NCBI GenBank assembly: GCA_963770535.1
Contig: CAVYPZ010000007.1
Coordinates: forward strand, 186,001 to 250,000
Source: RYN-230 sp963770535
GTDB taxonomy: Bacteria > Actinomycetota > Actinomycetes > Streptosporangiales > Streptosporangiaceae
Direction of reading: 5' to 3'
DNA: 64,000 nucleotides
Shown: positions 41,100 through 50,379 of the stretch, piece after piece
Layout of the letters: the number at the start of each line of letters is the position of its first letter
Numbering within the stretch: position 1 is the first letter of the stretch
Notes under the pieces: model-generated
Databases searched by the model: none
The model's input: the letters and a program-made list of their open reading frames with translations, nothing else
What the model was told of the DNA's origin: nothing
Program-made: the position numbers and the translations under genes

Positions 41100-42890
41100 C
41101 TACAGACGCGGCGTGCGGCTCGCGGCCCCGGCCGTCGGGGTGGGCCCGACCGTTGGTGTCGGCGAGGAAGCGGTCGGTGTGGGTGTCGGTGTCGGTGTCG
41201 CCGGCGGGGTCGTCGGGGTGGTCGGCATGGACGCGACGTAGATGGTCACGGTTGATCCCCGGGGCAGCGTCCCGCTGGACGGGGTCTGCTGGAACACGTT
41301 GCCCGGCGTGGACCCGGCCGGGCCCGCCGCGGTGATGACCTGGACCTTGAACCCCTCGTTCTGCAGGATCGAGATCGCGGTGGCCTTCGGGTCGTTGACC
41401 GTGCTGGTGACCTGGGTCCCCCCTCCGGACACGTAGATGGTCACCGGGCTGTTCGGGGCCAGCAGCGTGCCGGCCTGGGGCGATTGCCGCACCACGGTGC
41501 CTGCCGGCTTGGCGGAGTTCGGGTCGGTCTTGGTCGTGACGTTGAACTGCTGCAGCTGACTCTGGGCCTGGCTCTCGGATTCCCCGATTACCGACGGCAT
41601 CTTGATCTTCTTCGGGCCCTGGGAGACGTACAGGGTGACCACGCTCTTCGGGGCAACCTTGGTCCCGAACGCCGGGTTGGTCCGGGTGACCAGGCCAGCC
41701 TTGACCGACGACGAGGACACCATGACCACCTCCGGGGTCAGGCCCGCCTTCTTGATGGCGGCCACCGCCTGGCTCTGGGTCTGGTTCACCACCGACGGCA
41801 CCGCGGCAGTCTTCCCTCCGCCGCCGTTGAGCAGCAGGTAGGCGATCACGACGACCAGGATGGCGGCGATGCTGCCCAGGATCCACCACAGGGCCCGCCG
41901 CCTGCCGTTCCCCCCGCCATATCCATCCTCGTCGGGCCCGTACGGGGACATCGCGCCGGTCGGGGCGGCCCCGGCCATCATCGTGCTCGGGCCCATCCGC
42001 TGGGTACCTGGCGCGTACATCTCGGTCGCCTGCGGGGGCGCCGCGACCGGCACGCCGGACAGCGCCCGCTGGATGTCGGTGCGCATCTCGGCTGCGGACT
42101 GGTAGCGCTCCGCCGGGTCCTTGGCCATGGCCTTCAGCACGATCGAGTCAGCCCAGGCGGGGATCTCCGGGTCGATGCGTGACGGCGGGATCGGGTTTTC
42201 CCGGACATGCTGGTAGGCGATGGCGACCGGGGAGTCACCGGTGAACGGCGGCCTCCCGGTGAGCAGCTCGTACAGCAGGCACCCGGTCGAGTACAGGTCA
42301 CTGCGCGCGTCCACCCGCTCACCGCGGGCCTGCTCGGGCGACAGGTACTGCGCGGTGCCGATCACCTGGGCAGTCTGGGTCATCGTGGCCTGGGCGTCGC
42401 TGACCGCGCGGGCGATGCCGAAGTCCATCACCTTGACCTCGGCCGACCGGGTGAGCATCACGTTCCCGGGCTTGATGTCCCGGTGCACGATCCCGTTCCG
42501 GTGGCTGTAGTCCAGCGCCCGCAGGACCCCGTCGGTAATCTCCAGGGCCCGCTCGGGAAGCAGCCGCCGGTCATCGCGGAGCAGTTCCCGCAGGGTCCGG
42601 CCGTCCACGTACTCCATCACGATGTAGGGGACGTGGGTGGGGCCGGCCATGTCCTCGCCCGTGTCGTAGACGGCGACGATCGACGGGTGGTTGAGCGAGG
42701 CCGCGGACTGGGCTTCGCGCCGGAACCGGGCCTGGAACGTCTGGTCCCGGGCCAGGTCCTCGCGGAGCGTCTTCACCGCCACGATGCGGTCCAGCCGGAT
42801 GTCCCGGGCCCGGTACACCTCGGCCATGCCGCCCCGCCCGACGACGCCGTCGAGTTCGTAGCGGCCGCCGAGGAGCCGTGGCTGTGTCAT
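41100..42890 (-). CDS. pknB: Ser/Thr protein kinase PknB with three PASTA domains
   Basis: 596 residues from ATG 42890 (MTQPRLLGGRYELDG); GTG 42899 is three codons upstream. Residues 10-275 are the kinase: GRGGMAEVYRARD glycine loop, VAVKTLRED Lys, HRDIKPGNVML catalytic loop, DFGIARAV, and an activation loop with TMTQTAQVIGTAQYLSPEQ. A Pro/Gly juxtamembrane region leads to one membrane segment (ALWWILGSIAAILVVVIAYLLL). Three PASTA domains follow (AVPSVVNQTQSQAVAAIKKAGL, KMPSVIGESESQAQSQL, and a third), then a Thr/Pro tail. PASTA modules sense muropeptides or lipid II. The kinase controls cell-wall growth through FHA proteins and the Pbp/RodA partners encoded just upstream. Confidence 0.95.
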   Translation of the reverse strand: MTQPRLLGGRYELDGVVGRGGMAEVYRARDIRLDRIVAVKTLREDLARDQTFQARFRREAQSAASLNHPSIVAVYDTGEDMAGPTHVPYIVMEYVDGRTLRELLRDDRRLLPERALEITDGVLRALDYSHRNGIVHRDIKPGNVMLTRSAEVKVMDFGIARAVSDAQATMTQTAQVIGTAQYLSPEQARGERVDARSDLYSTGCLLYELLTGRPPFTGDSPVAIAYQHVRENPIPPSRIDPEIPAWADSIVLKAMAKDPAERYQSAAEMRTDIQRALSGVPVAAPPQATEMYAPGTQRMGPSTMMAGAAPTGAMSPYGPDEDGYGGGNGRRRALWWILGSIAAILVVVIAYLLLNGGGGKTAAVPSVVNQTQSQAVAAIKKAGLTPEVVMVSSSSVKAGLVTRTNPAFGTKVAPKSVVTLYVSQGPKKIKMPSVIGESESQAQSQLQQFNVTTKTDPNSAKPAGTVVRQSPQAGTLLAPNSPVTIYVSGGGTQVTSTVNDPKATAISILQNEGFKVQVITAAGPAGSTPGNVFQQTPSSGTLPRGSTVTIYVASMPTTPTTPPATPTPTPTPTASSPTPTVGPTPTAGAASRTPRL

Positions 42891-43019
42891 GTCTCGCACG
42901 TCAGTAACCGTCCTGCATCGTTATCCATCCATCGGGTGCCGCGGTGGCCGCGCTTGCGGTCACCGCCGCGGGCGGGGGGCAAGTCATCCGCGTCGTGGCG
43001 TCCGCCGTGATCACGGATC

Positions 43020-44504
43020 TCACCCCTTCCCCTGGGAGGCGAGGTAGGCCTTGATGATCTGCACTGCGATCGGTGCGGCGGCGTCTGCACCGAAGCCGCC
43101 TCCCTTAACTACGACGCCCACAGCGATCTGCGGTTGTGTTGTCGGGGCATAGCACGTGAATACTGCGTCGTCCAGCCCGGAGTTGTTGATGCCGTTCTGG
43201 GCCGTCCCGGTCTTCCCCGCGATCGTGATACCCCCGGTGACCTGGGTTCCCGCGGTGGCGTGAGCGGTGCCGTCCGGCGACTGGACCACGCTGATCATCA
43301 TCGCCTGCAGATGTGACGCCTGGGCCGGGGTCACCGCGGTGCCCAGCGGCGACGGGGTGGCGGTCTGGATGGCGGAGAGGTCCGGCGCCGTCACCTTCTG
43401 CACCAGGTAGGGCTTCATGAGAACGCCGTTGTTAGCCACCGCGGCGGACAGCATCGCTTCCTGCAACGGCGTCACCGTGTCGCTCTGCTGGCCGATGGCC
43501 CCGCCGGCCCTCTGGGCGGGGTCGGTGTACAGCGGGACGTTGCTCTGGGAGACCGTCATGCCGCTGGCGAGTTCCAGGTTCGGGTTGTTGAAGCCGTACT
43601 TGTTGGCCTGCGCCCGCAGGGCGGCCCCGCTGAGGTGCAGGCCGAGGTTGCCGAACGCCGTGTTGCACGACACGGTGAACGCGTAGATCAGGGGTACCCT
43701 GCCGCTGCCGCAGGCCGAGCCGTCGTCATTGATCAGCTGGGTGGTGGAGCCCGGCAGGCTGAGCCTGGTGGGCGCGTCGACCAGCGTGTTCTGGTCGGCG
43801 ACCTTCCCGGTCGCGAACGCGGTGGAGCTGGTCACGATCTTGAAGGTCGATCCGGGCGGGAACGTGACGTTGATCGCCCGGTTCAGCAGGGGCTGGGCGG
43901 GATCGTGCCGGAGCCTGCTGTCGTTCCTGTCGAGCGTCTTGCCGTCCAGCGAGGTGTACAGGTTGGGGTCGAAGGTGGGATTGGAGGCCAGCGCGAGTAT
44001 CGCGCCGGTCTGCGGGTTGATCGCGACCACCCCGCTTTCCCTGCCCGAGGCCCTGAGCGCGCTGTAGGCCGCCTGCTGGGCCGCCGCGTTGACCGTGAGC
44101 TGGACCGTGGCGCCCTTCTTAGGCTTACCGCTGATCAGGTCGATGAGGTTGTGCACTTCCAGGGCGGGGTCGGTCCCGGACAGCTGCTTGTTCTCGGCCT
44201 GCTCGATCGCGGTCTGGCTGAACAGCGAGTCGTACCCGGTGACCGGCGCGTAGATCTTGCCGAAGGGGTAGTGCCGCTGGTACTCGCCGAACTTCTTGTT
44301 CATCCTCGAGTACGCGATGACCTTCTGGTCGGAGGTGACGATCGAGCCGCGCTGGAACTGCAGCGTCGCGGAGAACGTCCGGCCGTTGCCCGGCTCGCTG
44401 GCCAGGCTGCTGGCCTCGAAGCCCTGCACGTAGTTCACGTTGACCAGCAGGAGCACGAACAGCACCAGGCAGATCAGTGAGACACGGCGCAGCGCGCGGT
44501 TCAT
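43020..44504 (-). CDS. pbpA: Class B penicillin-binding protein PbpA
   Basis: 494 residues. It starts within the rodA stop (ATGA overlap). A short cytoplasmic tail and one membrane anchor (VSLICLVLFVLLLVNVNYVQG) precede the dimerisation region and the transpeptidase domain. Catalytic Ser219 is in PPGSTFKIVT (SxxK), SCN at 279-281, and KTGTAQ (KTG) near residue 435, so all three transpeptidase motifs are intact. PbpA cross-links septal or lateral peptidoglycan with its SEDS partner RodA. The gene lies between rodA and pknB, as in Mycobacterium and Streptomyces, and is a known PknB substrate in mycobacteria. Confidence 0.95.
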   Translation of the reverse strand: MNRALRRVSLICLVLFVLLLVNVNYVQGFEASSLASEPGNGRTFSATLQFQRGSIVTSDQKVIAYSRMNKKFGEYQRHYPFGKIYAPVTGYDSLFSQTAIEQAENKQLSGTDPALEVHNLIDLISGKPKKGATVQLTVNAAAQQAAYSALRASGRESGVVAINPQTGAILALASNPTFDPNLYTSLDGKTLDRNDSRLRHDPAQPLLNRAINVTFPPGSTFKIVTSSTAFATGKVADQNTLVDAPTRLSLPGSTTQLINDDGSACGSGRVPLIYAFTVSCNTAFGNLGLHLSGAALRAQANKYGFNNPNLELASGMTVSQSNVPLYTDPAQRAGGAIGQQSDTVTPLQEAMLSAAVANNGVLMKPYLVQKVTAPDLSAIQTATPSPLGTAVTPAQASHLQAMMISVVQSPDGTAHATAGTQVTGGITIAGKTGTAQNGINNSGLDDAVFTCYAPTTQPQIAVGVVVKGGGFGADAAAPIAVQIIKAYLASQGKG

Positions 44505-45964
44505 CCGGCCCGCACCACCTGGGTCATGCCCTCGTCCTGGATGGGCTGCGGCGCCGGCCGCCGGGCCGTGTCGCTGATCCGCATGAGCAGGGCGATCCCC
44601 ATCCAGCTGGCGATCAGCGAGGAGCCGCCCTGGGACAGGAACGGGGTGGTGATGCCGGTCAGCGGGATGAGGCGGGTCACCCCGCCCACGATGACGAACA
44701 CCTGCAAGGCGAGCACGAAGGCGAGGCCGCCGGCCAGCAGCTTGGAGAAGGGGTCACGCACGGCGATCGCCGCGCGCAGCCCGCGCTGCACGATCAGCCC
44801 GTAGATGAGCAGGAGAGCCATCAGGCCGGCCAGGCCGAGTTCCTCCCCGAAAGCGGTGATGATGAAGTCGCTCTGGACCAGCGGGGTGTTGTACGGCTGG
44901 CCCTGGCCCAGCCCGCGCCCGAGCACCCCGCCGAAACCCAGCCCGTAGAGTCCCTGGGATGTCTGGAAGCCGATGGTGTGCACGTACTTGAACGGGTGCA
45001 GCCAGACGACGAAACGCTCCCGCACGTGTGCGAACAGCTCGCCGGCCACGAACGACCCGAAGATGAACAGCAGGAACCCGATGATCAGCCAGGACGAGCG
45101 CTGCGTGGCGACGTACATCATGACCACAAACAGGCCGAAGAACAGCGCCGAGGTGCCGATGTCGCTCTCGAAGATCAGCACGACCAGGCTGACTCCCCAG
45201 GCGATCAGCACCGGGCCCAGGTCACGGGCCCGGGGCAGGTCAATGCCGAGCACCCGCCGGCCGGCCAGGGCGAGCACGTCCCGCTTGGCTACCAGGTAGC
45301 CCGCGAAGAACACGGCCAGGGCCAGCTTGGCGAACTCCTCCGGCTGGACGGTGAAGCCGCCGACCGAGATCTGGATCTTGGCGAGGGTGCCCGGGACCTC
45401 GCTGATGCTGTCGGGCAGCACGGCCGGCAGGGCGACCAGGACCAGGCCGATCGCACCGAGCGTGTAGGTGTACCGCTGCAGCGTGCGGGGCTGCCGGATG
45501 AACGCGAGCACGGCCACGAAGGCCGCGATCCCGATCGCGGTGTAGAGCACCTGCGTAGCCATGGTGGACGCGCTCATGGTGGTGATCACGAAGCCCGCGT
45601 TGCCGCCCCGCCCGGCCTCCTGCAGGCGGTAGATCATCACGATGCCCAGGCCGTTGAGCAGCGCAGCCAGCGGCAGCAGCAGCGGGTCGGCATACGGCGC
45701 CAGCCAGCGCACCGCCACGTGGGCGGCGCCGACCAGGACGGCGAACGCCAGGCCGTACTCGAACATCCCCGCGGGGACCTTGCCGTCCAGCCCGAGCCCC
45801 ACGTTCGCGTAGGCGAGCAGGACCACGCCGACCACGAAGACCAGCATGAGCAGTTCGGTCCGGCGCCGCCCCCGCGATGCGGGAACGGCCTCCGGCTGGC
45901 TGCCCTGTCCGGCACCGGCGTCGGTGCCGAGCGGATGCCCTCCCGGTGTGGTGATCGCGCTCAA
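44501..45964 (-). CDS. rodA: SEDS-family peptidoglycan polymerase RodA/FtsW
   Basis: 487 residues from TTG 45964, which overlaps the pstP stop (TTGA). About ten membrane segments; conserved SEDS elements include LQPEEFAKLALAVFFAGYLVAK-like (here VQPEEFAKLALAVFFAGYLVAKRD), PDSISEVPGTLAKIQISVGGFTV, the catalytic region SDIGTSALFFGLFVVMMYVAT with the essential Asp, and the C-terminal PLTGITTPFLSQGGSSLIASWMGIALL. SEDS proteins polymerise glycan strands from lipid II and work with the cognate class B PBP, here PbpA downstream. The operon layout (pstP-rodA-pbpA-pknB) is conserved in actinobacteria. Confidence 0.95.
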   Translation of the reverse strand: MSAITTPGGHPLGTDAGAGQGSQPEAVPASRGRRRTELLMLVFVVGVVLLAYANVGLGLDGKVPAGMFEYGLAFAVLVGAAHVAVRWLAPYADPLLLPLAALLNGLGIVMIYRLQEAGRGGNAGFVITTMSASTMATQVLYTAIGIAAFVAVLAFIRQPRTLQRYTYTLGAIGLVLVALPAVLPDSISEVPGTLAKIQISVGGFTVQPEEFAKLALAVFFAGYLVAKRDVLALAGRRVLGIDLPRARDLGPVLIAWGVSLVVLIFESDIGTSALFFGLFVVMMYVATQRSSWLIIGFLLFIFGSFVAGELFAHVRERFVVWLHPFKYVHTIGFQTSQGLYGLGFGGVLGRGLGQGQPYNTPLVQSDFIITAFGEELGLAGLMALLLIYGLIVQRGLRAAIAVRDPFSKLLAGGLAFVLALQVFVIVGGVTRLIPLTGITTPFLSQGGSSLIASWMGIALLMRISDTARRPAPQPIQDEGMTQVVRAG

Positions 45965-47376
45965 GAAGTTCCTCCGGTCCCGGTGGCGGTGCTCCCCGGT
46001 ACGGGGCAGTCCGCCGGAATGGTGGGCTTCGGTGGCTTGACGTGTGTGGTGATGGTCTTGTTCTTGACTTTCTTCGTGACCGTTTTCGCTGGGGTCGCCT
46101 CCCATTTCTGCAGGGCCAGGACCGCTGTGTGGCACCGCGTGTAGTTCGCTCGGAGGTTCGTCACGATGCCCTGGGCGCCGGCCAGGCCGCGATCCGATAT
46201 GATCGTGGCCTGCACGTCCGCGGCCATGGCGGCGGGCAGCCCGGCCACCGGGATGCCGGACCGGCTGACCACGCTGGACAGGTTGATCCCGGCGGCGCTC
46301 TGGTTGATGCCGCGGAAGATGACGACCTGGCCGCCGTCCGCGGCCACGTAGTACTGGCCCTGCGTGTACCGCCAGCCGGCGTACGCTCCGCCGACGACGA
46401 GGACGAGCAGGATCACCAGGGCCGACTTGACCAGGGGCAGCCTGCGCCGCCGGGGGCGGTAGTCGTCCTCAGGCTCGTCCGGCGCCTGGGGCGCGGGATC
46501 GTCATGCGCGATCGCCACGGCGACCTGCGGTGCGGTGCGGGTGAGCAGGTGGGCCCGCCCGGCCGGGCTGTCGGTGCGGAAGTGGGGCCCGCCGCTGCCG
46601 TTCGAGGCGGCGCCGACCATGACCGACGCGTCGCTGGGCGGCAGCGACGTGGTGGCGCTGTCCACCACGTCCGCGACGATGCAGGTGATGTTGTCCGGGC
46701 CGCCGCCCCGGATGGCCAGCTCCACCAGCTGCAGCACGACCTCGTCGAGGTTGGCCACAGTCGCCAGCGTCTTGTGCAGGGTCTCCTCGCTGACCACCCC
46801 CGACAGCCCGTCGGAGCACAGCAGGTAGCGGTCCCCGAGCCGGGCCTCCAGCAGGGTCAGGTCCGGCTCCACGTCGGCCCGGCCGTCCAGGGCCCGCAGC
46901 AGCATCGAGCGCTGCGGGTGCGTGGCCACGTCATCGGGGCTGATCCGGCCCTCGTCCACCAGCGTCTGGACCAGCGTGTGGTCGTGCGTGATCTGGTGAA
47001 ATTCACGATCGCGCAGCAGGTAAGCACGGGAGTCACCGATGTGGCACAGTGCCACCCGGCCGCCGGACCACAGCATGGCCGTGAGCGTGGTGCCCATGCC
47101 CTCCAGCACAGAATCGGCGGCCACCATGTCGTGCAGCGTGTGGTTGGCGTCGCTCACCGCGTCGGCGAGCGCGTCGAGCAGGTCGGTGCCGGGCACCCCA
47201 TCGTCGAGCCTGGACAGGGCCGAGATGGCCGCCGCGCTGGCAACCTCTCCGGCGGCATGCCCGCCCATGCCGTCGGCCACGGCCAGCAGCCGCGGCCCGG
47301 CGTACGCTGCGTCCTCGTTCCCCTCCCGGAGAAGACCGACGTCGGAGCGGATCGCGTACCGGAGTGCAAGTGTCAT
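45961..47376 (-). CDS. pstP: PP2C-type phosphatase PstP
   Basis: 471 residues from ATG 47376, overlapping the fhaB stop (ATGA). The catalytic domain is 1-240: RSDVGLLREGNEDAAY (Mn-binding Asp), AVADGMGGHAAGE, CHIGDSRAYLLRDREFHQITHDHTLVQTLVDEGRI, CSDGLSGVVS and GGGPDNITCIVADV complete the PPM motifs. A juxtamembrane linker, a membrane segment (SALVILLVLVVGGAYAGWRYT) and an extracellular C-terminal domain follow. PstP dephosphorylates the Ser/Thr kinases and their substrates and so opposes PknB at this locus. Confidence 0.95.
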   Translation of the reverse strand: MTLALRYAIRSDVGLLREGNEDAAYAGPRLLAVADGMGGHAAGEVASAAAISALSRLDDGVPGTDLLDALADAVSDANHTLHDMVAADSVLEGMGTTLTAMLWSGGRVALCHIGDSRAYLLRDREFHQITHDHTLVQTLVDEGRISPDDVATHPQRSMLLRALDGRADVEPDLTLLEARLGDRYLLCSDGLSGVVSEETLHKTLATVANLDEVVLQLVELAIRGGGPDNITCIVADVVDSATTSLPPSDASVMVGAASNGSGGPHFRTDSPAGRAHLLTRTAPQVAVAIAHDDPAPQAPDEPEDDYRPRRRRLPLVKSALVILLVLVVGGAYAGWRYTQGQYYVAADGGQVVIFRGINQSAAGINLSSVVSRSGIPVAGLPAAMAADVQATIISDRGLAGAQGIVTNLRANYTRCHTAVLALQKWEATPAKTVTKKVKNKTITTHVKPPKPTIPADCPVPGSTATGTGGTS

Positions 47377-47858
47377 CTGCGCAATTCCAGAACGGTCTTG
47401 CCGATGCGGATCGGCACGCCTGTCGGCACCGGGGTCGGCTGGGTCACCTTCTGCCGGTCGAGGTAGGTGCCGTTGGTTGACCCGAGATCCTCAACGATCC
47501 ATTGACCGTCTTGAGGGAACAGCCGGGCATGTCGGCTCGAAGCGTAGTCATCGTTGAGGACCAGCGTGGCGTCATTTGACCGACCGATGGTGATTTGCTG
47601 CTCGGTCAGCGGCAGGGTCGTTCCTGACAGCGGGCCGCCGGTCACCAGCAGCCGCTGCGGCTCATTGCGGCCGGTCCGGGCGGGCCGGGCGGGCCTGGCC
47701 GGGCGGGGGCGGGCGTTCTGCCGCTGCCGCTTCTGCTTGCGGCTGGACGGGGACTGGCCAAACAGGTCTGTGCGCACCACTCCGACCGCCGTGATCACGA
47801 ACAGCCACAGGACCGCCAGGAATGCGAGCCTGATCAGGAGGAGGGTCAGCGTGCTCAT
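47373..47858 (-). CDS. fhaB: FHA-domain protein FhaB
   Basis: 161 residues from ATG 47858. An N-terminal membrane anchor (STLTLLLIRLAFLAVLWLFVITAVGVV) and a basic linker precede a canonical FHA domain: ITIGRSNDATLVLNDDYASSRHARLFPQDGQWIVEDLGSTNGTYLDRQKV, with the Arg, Ser, and Asn (GRS, SSRH, NGT) that bind phosphothreonine. FhaB (also FipA) recruits phosphorylated partners to the cell-wall machinery. It overlaps pstP by 4 bases and belongs to the same operon as pstP, rodA, pbpA and pknB. Confidence 0.93.
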   Translation of the reverse strand: MSTLTLLLIRLAFLAVLWLFVITAVGVVRTDLFGQSPSSRKQKRQRQNARPRPARPARPARTGRNEPQRLLVTGGPLSGTTLPLTEQQITIGRSNDATLVLNDDYASSRHARLFPQDGQWIVEDLGSTNGTYLDRQKVTQPTPVPTGVPIRIGKTVLELRR

Positions 47859-47978
47859 CGGCTTAACGTGTCCTTGGGTGCCTCGCCGTTGCGGCCTTTT
47901 GGGGGGGTGCGGAGTCTGGGTCTGGGCCCGGGCGGGGCCTGGATCAGTGACGGGACTGCGGCCATTGTCGGGGCTGCG

Positions 47979-48734
47979 TCAATAGACACCGTCCCGGCGG
48001 AAAACCAGTGTGGTCCGGCCCAGGGTCACCTGCGTGCCGTCTGCCAGGGTCACGCGCCGGACCGGCTGCCCGTTCACGAAGGTCCCGTTGGTGGAGCCCA
48101 GATCGACGAGAACCACCTCGCCGTCCTCGACCCGCAGTTCGGCGTGGTGGCGTGAGACGCCGGGATCGACCAGCCGCAGGTCGCAGTCGGTGCCCCGGCC
48201 CAGCATGGTGACCGGCGCGTTCAGCTCATAGGTCCGCTGGCTGCTGCCGTCCGGGCCCGGCTCGGGGCCCGACACCAGCAGCCTCGGCCGGCCCCCGAAC
48301 GAGCCGGGCATGCGCGGCAGGTCGCTGGCCGGCCTGCGGATCTCCCCGCCCTCGACCGTGGTGCCCCGGATCACGCCCGACCGGATCCGGAACGTTCCCG
48401 TGGTCAGGTCCGGCACTCCCTCGAACCGCATCCGCACCGGGCCCACGAACGAGTAGCCCTGCTCGCGGGCGTGCTCGCGGGCCAGTGTGGCCAGTTCCAC
48501 GCCGAGGCTGTCGGCGTAGACCTCGAGACGGTCGAAGTCGGTTTCGGCGATCTCGACCACGAAATCGTTCGGCACCAGGGTCCGGCCCTGCGCCACGATC
48601 GCAGCCCGGTCATCCATCTCGCGCTGCACCGCGCTGGCAACCTCCACTGGCTGCAGCTCGGATTTGAACGCCCGCGCGAAGGCACCCTCGACCATGCCCT
48701 CGAGCCTTCGCTCGAACCGACTGAGAACTCCCAC
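47979..48734 (-). CDS. fhaA: FhaA: DUF3662 plus FHA domain
   Basis: About 251 residues from GTG 48734 (VGVLSRFERRLEGMVEG), six bases after GGAGG; an ATG at 48761 is open but the signature begins here. DUF3662 is at 1-120 (FARAFKSELQPVEVASAVQREMDDRA, VPNDFVVEIAETDFDRLE). After a linker the C-terminal FHA domain reads ELNAPVTMLGRGTDCDLRLVDPGVSRHHAELRVEDGEVVLVDLGSTNGTFVNGQPV. In mycobacteria FhaA binds the phosphorylated MviN and regulates cell-wall synthesis. The linker is much shorter than in Mtb FhaA (527 aa), as is common in Streptomyces. It heads the kinase/phosphatase block. Confidence 0.93.
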   Translation of the reverse strand: MGVLSRFERRLEGMVEGAFARAFKSELQPVEVASAVQREMDDRAAIVAQGRTLVPNDFVVEIAETDFDRLEVYADSLGVELATLAREHAREQGYSFVGPVRMRFEGVPDLTTGTFRIRSGVIRGTTVEGGEIRRPASDLPRMPGSFGGRPRLLVSGPEPGPDGSSQRTYELNAPVTMLGRGTDCDLRLVDPGVSRHHAELRVEDGEVVLVDLGSTNGTFVNGQPVRRVTLADGTQVTLGRTTLVFRRDGVY

Positions 48735-48819
48735 CGGGGTACCTCCTTCCCCTATCCGCATCCGATGGTATCGGCGCTCAGGGTCCTGTTGCGGACGTGC
48801 TAACCTGACTCACTGCGTA

Positions 48820-48902
48820 GGGCGGGTGGCGGAACGGCAGACGCGCACGGTTCAGGTCCGTGTGTCCGAAAGGACGTGAGGGTTCAAATCCCTCCTCGCC
48901 CA
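48820..48902 (+). tRNA. tRNA-Leu, anticodon CAG
   Basis: 83 nt. Acceptor strands GGGCGGG and CTCGCCC pair with one G-T, with A as discriminator. The anticodon arm CACGG-TTCAGGT-CCGTG gives CAG, decoding CUG, the main Leu codon in this genome. A long variable arm (TGTCCGAAAGGACG) marks the leucine type, and the T-arm is GAGGGTTCAAATCCCTC. CCA is not encoded. The tRNA lies directly upstream of fhaA, as in Streptomyces. Confidence 0.95.
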
Positions 48903-49118
48903 CTGGTAGTGCTGAACGTTGGTGGTTGTGCCGGAACAGGTGGTAGAGCGCACTGGGCTGAGCTTATGCGCCAGGCCGCCGGGCCGGGGCCGATCCGGGC
49001 AGGTCAGGCGAGTGCACTGTAACCTTCAGGTCACCGGCACCTCCAGCCCCCGGGACCCCGCGGCCGCCGGCGGGCGCGGGATGGCCGCCCCGGCTTACCG
49101 CTTCGCGAGGGCAAGGTC

Positions 49119-50375
49119 ATGAAGGCGGATGTCGCTGTCGTCGGCGCGGGTGCCCTCGGGCTGAGCACCGCCCTCCACTGCGCGCTGCAGGGCCGGTCCG
49201 TCGTGGTGATTGACCGCCGTATCCCGGGCTCGCAGGCGTCCGGCCGCGCGGCCGGGCTGTTCAAGTCCGTGCAGGGCGACGAGGTCCGCACGTTCCTGGC
49301 CCGCCGCAGCATCGAGCTGGTCCGGCACTTCCGCGAGTGGTCAGGCGTCCCGCTGGACATCGCGGCCTCCGGCAGCCTGCTCGTCGCGCGCGGCAGCGGC
49401 CACAAGAAACTGCTGGCTGCTGAGCTGGCCCAGTCCCGCCGCTGGGGGGTGAGCCTGGCCGGGGTCAGCCCGGCGGAGGCGGCCGCCCGGACGGGCGGGT
49501 ACTACCGCCCGGCGGGGGACGAGGATGTGGTCTGGTGCCCCGAGGATGTGTACATCGAGGAACCCGCGACCCTGATCGACGCCTACCTGGAGGCCGCCCG
49601 GCTGGCCGGGGTGCAGGTGCTGGCCGACGAGCCGGTCACCGCCGTGACCAGCAGCGCCGGGACGGTCACCGGCCTGCGCACGGACGCCCGCCGCATCGAG
49701 GCCAGGGTGGTCGTCGACGCTGCCGGGGCCTGGGCCCGCCAGGTTGGCGAGCTGGCCGGGGCGTGGGTGGCGGCCGCACCCGTGCGGCACCAGCTGCTGG
49801 TGACCGGGCCCGTCTCCGGGGTACCCGCCGGGGCGCCGATCACCCGGATCCTGGACTGCGCGGTGTACCTGCGGCCCGCCCGCGGCGGCCTGATGCTCGG
49901 TGGGTTCGAGGCCGCGCCGCTGCCCGTCGATCCGCGCGCGGAGGCTCCCGGGTTCGACACCGACGACGTCCCGCTGGACCGCGGGGTGCTGGACACGATG
50001 GCAGCCCAGGTTGCCAGCCTGGTACCGGCGGCGCACGCCGCAGTGCGCGAGGGGACGGTAGCCGAGCATCGGGGTGGGCTGTTCACGATGAGCCCGGACG
50101 GCCGCTTCCTGGCCGGCCCGGTGCCGGGGGTGCCGGGCCTGTGGGTGGCCAGCGGCTGCAACGGATCAGGGTTCTCATCGTCTCCCGCCATCGGGGAAGC
50201 CCTGGCCCGCTGGATCAGCGGCGGCCGGCCAGCGGTGGACATGTCCTCCCTCAGCCCGGGCCGGTTCGGCTCGCCGGCGGCCCGCGGCGGCTCGCCCAGC
50301 GGCCTGTCGGACGGGGCCCTGGTCGAGCGGGGCACCTGGCAGTACGCCCACTACTACGACCCGTTGACCGCCTGA
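49119..50375 (+). CDS. FAD-dependent oxidoreductase of the DAO (glycine/D-amino acid oxidase) family
   Basis: 418 residues from ATG 49119 (AGGGCAAGG upstream). The Rossmann fold starts VAVVGAGALGLSTALHCALQGRSVVVIDRR (GxGxxG and the Arg/Lys-binding end). Later blocks are GRAAGLFKSVQGDE, VVVDAAGAWARQVGEL (second FAD contact) and the C-terminal LWVASGCNGSGFSSSPAIGEALARWI, which matches the family's glycine-rich FAD loop. It oxidises an amino acid or sarcosine-like secondary amine with oxygen or an acceptor. The substrate is unknown. The gene is alone on its strand. Confidence 0.88.
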   Translation: MKADVAVVGAGALGLSTALHCALQGRSVVVIDRRIPGSQASGRAAGLFKSVQGDEVRTFLARRSIELVRHFREWSGVPLDIAASGSLLVARGSGHKKLLAAELAQSRRWGVSLAGVSPAEAAARTGGYYRPAGDEDVVWCPEDVYIEEPATLIDAYLEAARLAGVQVLADEPVTAVTSSAGTVTGLRTDARRIEARVVVDAAGAWARQVGELAGAWVAAAPVRHQLLVTGPVSGVPAGAPITRILDCAVYLRPARGGLMLGGFEAAPLPVDPRAEAPGFDTDDVPLDRGVLDTMAAQVASLVPAAHAAVREGTVAEHRGGLFTMSPDGRFLAGPVPGVPGLWVASGCNGSGFSSSPAIGEALARWISGGRPAVDMSSLSPGRFGSPAARGGSPSGLSDGALVERGTWQYAHYYDPLTA

Positions 50376-50379
50376 TCCG

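Noticed and set aside
48935..48985. tRNA-like 5' half (GGTGGTAGAGCGC) downstream of tRNA-Leu
   Set aside because: There is no matching T-arm or acceptor stem, so it is a chance resemblance.
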